From CAYZBM01 sp964476705 (GTDB lineage Bacteria; Pseudomonadota; Alphaproteobacteria; Rickettsiales; UBA6187): a stretch of 19,173 nucleotides of DNA. The notes under the pieces were generated by a model, which was not told where the DNA came from, did not search any database, and saw nothing but the letters and a program-made list of their open reading frames with translations. Made by a program: the position numbers and the translations under genes. Shown here piece by piece: positions 6,315-11,597 of the stretch; position 1 is the stretch's first letter, and each line of letters opens with the position of its first letter. The stretch spans positions 1 through 19,173 of the forward strand of contig CAYZBM010000038.1 in assembly GCA_964476705.1 (NCBI GenBank). The letters run 5' to 3'.

Positions 6315-6920
6315 ATGACTACTAACAATACAAATAGTAATAATAAAAATCCTCAAGAACAACAAGCACAAGAAAACTCACAAACTGAGGCAAAATCTGC
6401 AAAACCAGAAGTAATATCAGAAAGTCACGAAAATAACACAAATACTGGAAATAATGGAGCAGGGGCAATTAACTATCTTGAAGAGATTAGTAAATATAAA
6501 GATAATTGGTTAAGAGCTATTGCCGAAATTGATAATATCAAAAAACGTACTAAGCAAGACATTGAAAAAGCTGCTTTTTTTGGCATAGAAGCTTTTGCCA
6601 AAGACATGGTAGTTATTTTTGAATATTTATCCCGTGCTGCTGAATCTATTACTGACGAAATGGCCAAAAATAATGAAGTATTAAATAATGCCAAAACTGG
6701 TATTGATATGACCAAAAAAGAAATGCTAAATGTACTAGAAAAACATAACGTAAAACGGATAGATCCACGGGGCCAAAAATTCGACCCTAATTTACATCAG
6801 GCCGTAGCGCAAGTGCCATCTGGGGATAAAGAGCCTGGAATAGTAATAGATCTAGTCCAGGCTGGTTATATTATAAAAGATCGGCTGCTAAAGCCGGCTA
6901 TGGTGGTGGTTTCGGTTTAG
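6315..6920 (+). CDS. grpE: Nucleotide exchange factor GrpE
   Basis: This is the 201-aa cochaperone that releases ADP from DnaK. The first 50 or so residues are Asn/Gln/Glu-rich and probably disordered. A long dimerising helix follows (YLEEISKYKDNWLRAIAEID, then KKRTKQDIEKA). The C-terminal beta domain has the family signature: HNVKRIDPRGQKFDPNLHQA, VPSGDKEPG, and VDLVQAGY-like IDLVQAGYIIKDRLLKPAMV. I placed the start at ATG 6315 because AGGTGG (6302-6307) is 7 bases upstream. The ATG at 6309 is too close to that site, and a TTG at 6288 is unlikely. Length is normal. No dnaK or dnaJ is in the window. The leader contains a hairpin (6207-6256); I see no clear heat-shock promoter. Confidence 0.95.
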   Translation: MTTNNTNSNNKNPQEQQAQENSQTEAKSAKPEVISESHENNTNTGNNGAGAINYLEEISKYKDNWLRAIAEIDNIKKRTKQDIEKAAFFGIEAFAKDMVVIFEYLSRAAESITDEMAKNNEVLNNAKTGIDMTKKEMLNVLEKHNVKRIDPRGQKFDPNLHQAVAQVPSGDKEPGIVIDLVQAGYIIKDRLLKPAMVVVSV

Positions 6921-6930
6921 CTAAAATTTC

Positions 6931-7644
6931 CTAGTGACTAAGAGAAGGAGAATTTGCTCCAAGATGTACATTATCTAGTCTATTTTTTATACCATCTTTT
7001 TTTATAAGATATTCCTCTAAATCTTTGGGGCTCATAGGTTTTCCACCTCTCCGTGCTGCTTCAACTCTATAACCTGTTAGCGGAGGCCTCACTGACTCAT
7101 CAGCTCCTCCTCTAGTAAATGCTTGGGGGTTAGATGAAGAAATCGGAGCAGTTCTTGTGCTCATACCTGAACTTGCAGCACTACTAGCTGCATTATTACT
7201 TGCTAGAATCCTTCCTCCTCTAAGTGTTTCTGGGTTGAGTACTTGGCTCATCATAGATATAACTTCTAATGCATCTTTTTCAGAAATTCTTCCTTGAGGA
7301 TCAAGGCAACCTAAAGATCCTAAGGATCTTTCCAAAATTTTTGTGGCTTCTGCATCGTAATATTTTTCTTTACTAGTTTCAGCCGCGCTTGCTGAAGAAA
7401 TCGGAGCAGTTCTTGTGCTCATACCTGAACTTGCAGCACTATAAGATTTTTTATCTTGCTCTTCTACCCATATTTCTCCACTTGGTCCAAAATAAGTTCT
7501 ATATTTATCAGGTATACCATCAGGAAAAGGATTATTACCTCTTTCTAGGATCCCAATTACAGCTTCAACAACTGGCTTATTATCGCATCTTTTTAAAAAA
7601 ACAGCATATTCTTCAGCTAATAAACTTTTAGGATCTATAGGCAT
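6931..7644 (-). CDS. Hypothetical 237-aa protein with a repeated Ser/Thr-rich segment
   Basis: I do not recognise this protein. Two copies of SAASSGMSTRTAPISS occur at residues 69-84 and 155-170, exactly 86 residues apart, encoded by a perfect 49-bp DNA repeat. Residues 1-60 are ordered-looking (LLAEEYAVFLKRCDNKPVVE). Residues 95-135 are helical (EATKILERSLGSLG, then GRISEKDALEVISMM). The C-terminal 50 residues are basic and polar (RRGGKPMSPKDLEEYLIKKD) and end HLGANSPSLSH. There is no signal peptide or membrane segment. AGAGAG upstream supports the ATG at 7644. It is convergent with grpE, 10 bases away, and is the last gene of the accessory island. A secreted effector with linker repeats is plausible; no function can be read. 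Confidence 0.65.
   Translation of the reverse strand: MPIDPKSLLAEEYAVFLKRCDNKPVVEAVIGILERGNNPFPDGIPDKYRTYFGPSGEIWVEEQDKKSYSAASSGMSTRTAPISSASAAETSKEKYYDAEATKILERSLGSLGCLDPQGRISEKDALEVISMMSQVLNPETLRGGRILASNNAASSAASSGMSTRTAPISSSNPQAFTRGGADESVRPPLTGYRVEAARRGGKPMSPKDLEEYLIKKDGIKNRLDNVHLGANSPSLSH
7135..7183. repeat. 49-bp perfect direct repeat, copy 1
   Basis: Identical to 7393-7441. It lies inside the 237-aa gene and encodes the second (C-terminal) SAASSGMSTRTAPISS segment. The two copies are 258 bases apart, a multiple of three, so recombination between them would remove or add 86 codons in frame. Confidence 0.93.
7393..7441. repeat. 49-bp perfect direct repeat, copy 2
   Basis: Identical to 7135-7183. 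It encodes the first SAASSGMSTRTAPISS segment of the 237-aa protein. Complete identity over 49 bases, with unrelated sequence between, suggests a recent duplication or gene conversion. Confidence 0.93.
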
Positions 7645-7741
7645 GTTAATTTCTCTCTTAATTTATATGTTATTGCTATTAATAAATATAGCCTTAAATC
7701 TTAATAAAAAAAACTAGAAAGTCAAGCTGGAAGTTAATAAA

Positions 7742-7764
7742 TTAACGCACTAAGCTTGCGTTAA
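7742..7764 (-). terminator. Hairpin enclosing the stop codon of the frameshifted gene
   Basis: TTAACGCA (7742-7749) pairs exactly with TGCGTTAA (7757-7764) around a 7-base loop. The TAA stop of the frame ending at 7761 lies in the stem. No long T run follows on the minus strand, so termination strength is doubtful. Confidence 0.45.
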
Positions 7765-8148
7765 CCTTTAAGGCTTCTACATGATTTTGTTCTCGATAGA
7801 GATTTATCATGAGGAGCTACTTCTAATTTAGAAGGTGGAAAAGGTGGTGGACTAGTAAAATAACATGATATAATAGGTGCGGTAGGGCTTATAGGAAGTA
7901 TTCTGTAGGTATTAGGATATGAGGGTATTTCTTGGGAAAAGCTTTTACTTAATTCTTCTAATTTTTTCATATCAGTTAAGATTTTGCTGATCCTATCTGA
8001 AGATTCTTGTAGCATTTCTGCTACTTTAAGTATTTCTTGATGAATTTCCTTAAAAGGTTTTTTGTATTTATTTATTTATTTCGTGAATATCTTGCAGCGC
8101 TGCCTGTAATTTCAATCCGCCTTCTACTCCTGTTTCTACTAATCCCAT
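7761..8148 (-). pseudogene. Small coiled-coil-like gene broken at a tetranucleotide repeat
   Basis: Two overlapping frames appear to be one gene. The first starts at ATG 8148, with GGAG (complement of 8157-8160) 8 bases upstream, and reads MGLVETGVEGGLKLQAALQD then IHEINK before a stop at 8068-8070. The second runs from just after a stop at 8076-8078 to 7761 and reads YKKPFKEIHQEILKVAEML and onward. The break is at four tandem ATTT units (8066-8081). Removing one unit joins the frames into about 127 aa. The joined protein would have an amphipathic helical region (QEILKVAEMLQESSDRISK, MKKLEELSKSFSQ) and a Pro-rich C-terminal part (PISPTAPI, SPPPFPPSK). As it stands, only an internal ATG at 8015 could give an 84-aa product. 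It may be a pseudogene, a phase-variable gene or a sequencing error. It lies 40 bases after the carrier-like gene, probably in the same transcript. Confidence 0.7.
8066..8081. repeat. (ATTT)4 short tandem repeat at the frame break
   Basis: Four consecutive ATTT units lie at the point where the two frames of the small gene separate. Loss of one unit, or gain of two, would restore a continuous frame. Slipped-strand mispairing at such repeats is a known cause of phase variation, though four units is short for a highly mutable tract. Confidence 0.85.
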
Positions 8149-8188
8149 AATAATCACTCCATAAAAGTAAAAATTAAAATAAAAAACT

Positions 8189-9547
8189 TTACAATCCAAG
8201 CACAGGTATATGATCTGGTTGTCCAAGTGATGAATTATTTATTGTGGATCTTGGCTCTTTAGCTGTATCTATAGGTTTATTTGCTACGGTACTTTCAGTA
8301 CTTTTAGTTTGTGAGCCTCCAATAAAATCTGCTAATATAGCAAATAAAGATTTTGGATCTTTTTCACCAGTATTTTGGCTTGGTGTAATTTTTAAATCTT
8401 TACTAGGATTCTCTCTCAACAGTGCATTAGTAATTAGTTCCGCAAAATCACCTATATCAGCACCTTCTTCACTAATTTGAGCGGCGGTACTTGTTCTTGA
8501 AGGCGGGGTTTTTGTTACTTCTGTTGCAGCTATATACTGCTTGATTTGATTATATCTTTCAGAATTATTCATTACAGTCAAAATCATTGCTGTAACTAGA
8601 GAATTAAGTGCAGAAATCCCAAATCTTGCTTCCCAGCCCCGAAATAATTCTTTAGCTCCATTTTTCGCGACAAGAGCTGCTAATTTCATTATAGCTTCAG
8701 TTAAATTCTTAGCTGGTTGCACTTCACCATTTTTAGTTGGAGCTTGTTGTAGATAATTTTGTAAAAGTGATAATGGCGTTAAAGCCGTATGAGTAGCCAC
8801 ACCAAAGCTTGCTGCAATTAAAGGTGAAACCGTAGAAGAAACATTATTTTCACTTAATAAATCAGTAACAGCACTCATAACTAAATAATAAGGTACTTGT
8901 CTGGCTGTAACCATCGACTGACCTTTACATAATTCTAAAAGCTTATTTCTGGTGCTTAAAAATTCTTGAAATTTTGGAGAAGTAGGATCACTAGTTTGTG
9001 TATAAATTAAAAGCCTTTCAAATAGATTTAGAGTATCCGCTACAGTTAAAACTCCAGTTTTGGCAATTAGTTTAATTTTATCATCACTAAATTCTAGACC
9101 AAGAGTTTTATTTAATTCACTTAAATTTTGATAAGTTATTTTATTTAGCTGAGGAAAAGCTCCGAACCTAGCTATATATCTAAAAGTAGTATGAAAAGTA
9201 GTGGGGCGAAGGCCTTTTGTAAAAAATTGCATTCCTGTTGTTGTTACTGTTTGAGGATTTTGCTTTTTAGCTTGCCAATTACGCACAGCAGTCATCGGAA
9301 ATAAGAAAGGCGCGGTAATTCCACCTAAAGTAAGAAGGTTAGGTAAATAAGGATTTATATTTCTAGCTTTATATAAGTTATCTAAATTTGTAAAAGGAAA
9401 TAATTGAAAAAAACCATGATTTTTTTCTAATTCCTTTAATCTATCTACTGGGGATAATACCTTGGGTGAATTATCTTGAGTTGTTGAGGCTGCTAAATTA
9501 GCACTAACTGTAGCTGCGGCTCTAATTAAATTCTTGGAACTTGCCAT
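8189..9547 (-). CDS. Probable divergent mitochondrial carrier (SLC25-like) family protein
   Basis: This 452-aa protein shows three carrier-like modules over residues about 68-328. Module 1: hydrophobic helix with P84-M-T-A-V-R89 (family PxD/ExxK/R), then FTKGLRPTTFHTTFRYIARF (109-128), like the carrier FxKGxxP...R segment. Module 2: weak first helix (TLNLFERLL, 172-180), then CKGQSMVTARQVPYYLVMSA (207-226), close to the usual RGxxxxLxRxVPxxA. Module 3: helix with P258-L-S-L-L-Q263, then NGAKELFRGWEARFGISALN (296-315), the clearest match to EGxxxLFRGxxPRxxRxxP. The acidic residue of each PxD/ExxK/R is missing, so transport chemistry may differ. An Asn/Ser/Thr-rich N-terminus and a 110-residue polar C-terminal tail are added. 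Such carriers are eukaryotic; Legionella LncP is a known secreted bacterial example. GGAAAA upstream supports ATG 9547. The assignment is by eye. Confidence 0.6.
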   Translation of the reverse strand: MASSKNLIRAAATVSANLAASTTQDNSPKVLSPVDRLKELEKNHGFFQLFPFTNLDNLYKARNINPYLPNLLTLGGITAPFLFPMTAVRNWQAKKQNPQTVTTTGMQFFTKGLRPTTFHTTFRYIARFGAFPQLNKITYQNLSELNKTLGLEFSDDKIKLIAKTGVLTVADTLNLFERLLIYTQTSDPTSPKFQEFLSTRNKLLELCKGQSMVTARQVPYYLVMSAVTDLLSENNVSSTVSPLIAASFGVATHTALTPLSLLQNYLQQAPTKNGEVQPAKNLTEAIMKLAALVAKNGAKELFRGWEARFGISALNSLVTAMILTVMNNSERYNQIKQYIAATEVTKTPPSRTSTAAQISEEGADIGDFAELITNALLRENPSKDLKITPSQNTGEKDPKSLFAILADFIGGSQTKSTESTVANKPIDTAKEPRSTINNSSLGQPDHIPVLGL

Positions 9548-9618
9548 ACCTTATTTTCCATAATATAAATTATAAGATCAAGTCTAGTGACTTAATATTA
9601 TAATTAATCTAAAATAAA

Positions 9619-10272
9619 TTAATTATTTTGTCTAACATTATTTTGATTTCTACTAGTACTTGTGTTTAAATGAGCTGAGCTGATACCAACACTTGGCGGC
9701 TGCTCTTCTTGCTTTTGAGTCCCATCTGCTGAAGCTGAGCTAACCGCAACATTTGCCAAGTTAGATAATACATCTTCTTTATCAATCCTATCAATAAAAT
9801 CCTTAATTTGCTTTAAGTGTGGATTTTTACTTATTTTTAATTTTGTTGCTTCTAATAGTTTGAGAGCAGATTCAATTTGTTTAAAATCTTTATCTTTATC
9901 GTGCTGACTACTTAGAAGAAGTAGTTTATTTTCTAAATCCATTTCAGCATTATTATATAACTCTCTAATTCTACTTTCTACTTTTCTTAATCCTTGAGTG
10001 CCAACAAAAACTTTATAAGTTTCTTGTTCTATATAAACAACTCTCTCGGCTATTAAATTAGCCAATAATATATTTTTCTTAATACTTAATATTGAGGAAT
10101 ATTCCTTAACAAATTTTCCTGGTCCTTTATTTAAAAAATATGCTTCTATGCTTGTTTCTATGCTTGCTTCCATAACAGGAAGTTTATCTAAATTTAATAT
10201 CGTTAAACCTTTTAATTCTTTTTTTATTGTACCAAGAAATATCCTTAAATAATAAAAATCTTTTTGTTGCAT
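9619..10272 (-). CDS. Hypothetical 217-aa helical protein with polar C-terminal tail
   Basis: I do not recognise this protein. Residues 1-165 look helical and charged (FLGTIKKELKGLTILNLDKL, ESRIRELYNNAEMDLENKLL, KQIESALKLLEATKLKISK). The last 45 residues are a Ser/Gln/Asn-rich, probably disordered tail (SSASADGTQKQEEQPPSVG, then TSTSRNQNNVRQNN). There is no signal peptide or membrane segment. GGAAG about 10 bases upstream supports the ATG at 10272. It is the first gene of the accessory island, 71 bases before the carrier-like gene on the same strand. The tail composition (SSASA) recalls the Ser/Ala-rich segments of the 237-aa protein nearby. Type IV secreted effectors often have polar C-terminal tails, so this is a candidate by inference only. 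Confidence 0.6.
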   Translation of the reverse strand: MQQKDFYYLRIFLGTIKKELKGLTILNLDKLPVMEASIETSIEAYFLNKGPGKFVKEYSSILSIKKNILLANLIAERVVYIEQETYKVFVGTQGLRKVESRIRELYNNAEMDLENKLLLLSSQHDKDKDFKQIESALKLLEATKLKISKNPHLKQIKDFIDRIDKEDVLSNLANVAVSSASADGTQKQEEQPPSVGISSAHLNTSTSRNQNNVRQNN

Positions 10273-10293
10273 ATATGAAAGCTTCCAATCTTT

Positions 10294-10377
10294 AAATTAT
10301 AGTAAACTATAGTAAGTATATGTTTTTTTCAGACATACTTTTTATATTACATATAGTTAATAAATTTACTATAATTT
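10294..10377. repeat. 13-bp inverted repeat enclosing a smaller hairpin
   Basis: AAATTATAGTAAA (10294-10306) is the exact reverse complement of TTTACTATAATTT (10365-10377). Inside, AAGTATATGT (10314-10323) pairs imperfectly with ACATACTT (10333-10340). It occupies most of the 130-base gap between the 217-aa gene and mnmC (both minus), so it may terminate the asmA-mnmC transcript. Part of its arm, ATTATAGTA, recurs at about 108 and 2321. Confidence 0.55.
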
Positions 10378-10402
10378 TTTCATATTGCAACAATAAAGTT
10401 AA

Positions 10403-11587
10403 TTAATTCTTTTTCATCTGATTAATTTTTTTTATAATAAATCTTCTAGCTGCTAATAATTTCTCTAGTTGTAATAATTCTTTTGTGGTTTTTAAATTTT
10501 CTTTAGCAATAATTAACTCGCTTAAATATTTTGCTGTAAGTACACATGAGGTTAAGCCCCTGGAACCATGGGCCACACTTAAATATAAATTGGGATAATT
10601 TTTAATTTCTTCGATATTAGATTTATAATGTGGAACAAAATTTTCTAAGTTCGGTACCTCACCTACAATTGGCCTGCGGTCAAAGGTCGCTGATCTAAAG
10701 CCTATCTGACCTTTAAGCTCTGTATAGTTAATATTGCTTTGATCTATATCAAAATCAAAAAGTCGTTTAAGTAGCATAAGATTTTGTTCATGTTCCCCCA
10801 CACTCAACTCTGTATTATTTACATTGCGGACATAAGTTGCTCCAATATGATGGTAGCCCTCTTGGGCCGGAGTTATATAACCATTCATACAGATAACCTG
10901 CTCTATTTTAGGCTTTTTAATTTCAGGATAAAAACTTATTTGCCCGCGGATTTTTTCAAGTGGCAACCATGAAGTTTGGCTAAAATTTAAGGCGTCATAA
11001 GAATTAGCGATAATTACTATCTTTGCTTTTAAATTTAAGTTTTGTTGCGCACTAATTATTTTCCATAATCCACTCTCATTAGAGATATTTTCATATTTAA
11101 TTTCAAGTATGTTACTATCGAATACTACCCTAATTTGTTCTTTATATTGCTCTAATAGGCTTGTTATTAATTTTGATGTATCAATAACTCCTGCTTCTTT
11201 TATAAATAAACCAGTAAAATTCTGGTAAGAAATTTTTTCTGCACTTCCTGCTTTAATTGCTAAATTACTAAGTTCTGTTGTTTGATAAATATCTTTAATA
11301 TCTATAACCCCGCATTCTTTAAAGATATTATTATATTGCTTAATATGCGCTAAAGTTTGATAGAAACCTGCAGTATAAAATTCACCTATCGTGTCATTTT
11401 TGTGACTTATTAAGGGCATGATTATAGCATTATTATTAGCAGCTATTCGCTCTTTTACTGACCCTGCCCTGTCAATTATGGTGATGTTATGGCCAGATTC
11501 AGCCAATATATTAGCTAAGGTTGCTCCAACTATTCCACAGCCAATTATAGCTATATCTGTATTTAAAAAATCATTAGTTTTTGTCAC
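10403..11587 (-). CDS. mnmC: FAD-dependent oxidoreductase, stand-alone MnmC oxidase domain
   Basis: This encodes 394 aa of the D-amino-acid-oxidase fold. IAIIGCGIVGATLA (G16, G18, G21) binds FAD, with D39 closing the second strand (TIIDRAG). The later part matches the oxidase half of MnmC, which turns cmnm5(s2)U34 into nm5(s2)U34 in tRNA: GYITPAQEGYHHIGATYVR, the EHEQNLMLLKRLF helix, RSATFDRRPIVGEVPN, and HGSRGL at about 340-345. The methyltransferase half found in E. coli MnmC is absent, so only the oxidase step is encoded here. I chose the GTG at 11587: AAAGAG lies 6 bases upstream and it follows the asmA stop by 10 bases. A TTG at 11614 would overlap asmA by 17 bases. A general DadA-like amino-acid oxidase is the alternative; HGSRGL and GYITPA favour MnmC. 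Confidence 0.75.
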   Translation of the reverse strand: MTKTNDFLNTDIAIIGCGIVGATLANILAESGHNITIIDRAGSVKERIAANNNAIIMPLISHKNDTIGEFYTAGFYQTLAHIKQYNNIFKECGVIDIKDIYQTTELSNLAIKAGSAEKISYQNFTGLFIKEAGVIDTSKLITSLLEQYKEQIRVVFDSNILEIKYENISNESGLWKIISAQQNLNLKAKIVIIANSYDALNFSQTSWLPLEKIRGQISFYPEIKKPKIEQVICMNGYITPAQEGYHHIGATYVRNVNNTELSVGEHEQNLMLLKRLFDFDIDQSNINYTELKGQIGFRSATFDRRPIVGEVPNLENFVPHYKSNIEEIKNYPNLYLSVAHGSRGLTSCVLTAKYLSELIIAKENLKTTKELLQLEKLLAARRFIIKKINQMKKN

Positions 11588-11597
11588 ATGAGTCTCT

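Noticed and set aside
7270..7330. EF-hand-like loop (LDPQGRISEKDALEVI) in the 237-aa protein
   Set aside because: The first calcium-binding aspartates of an EF-hand loop are not in place; the likeness covers only the GxIS part.
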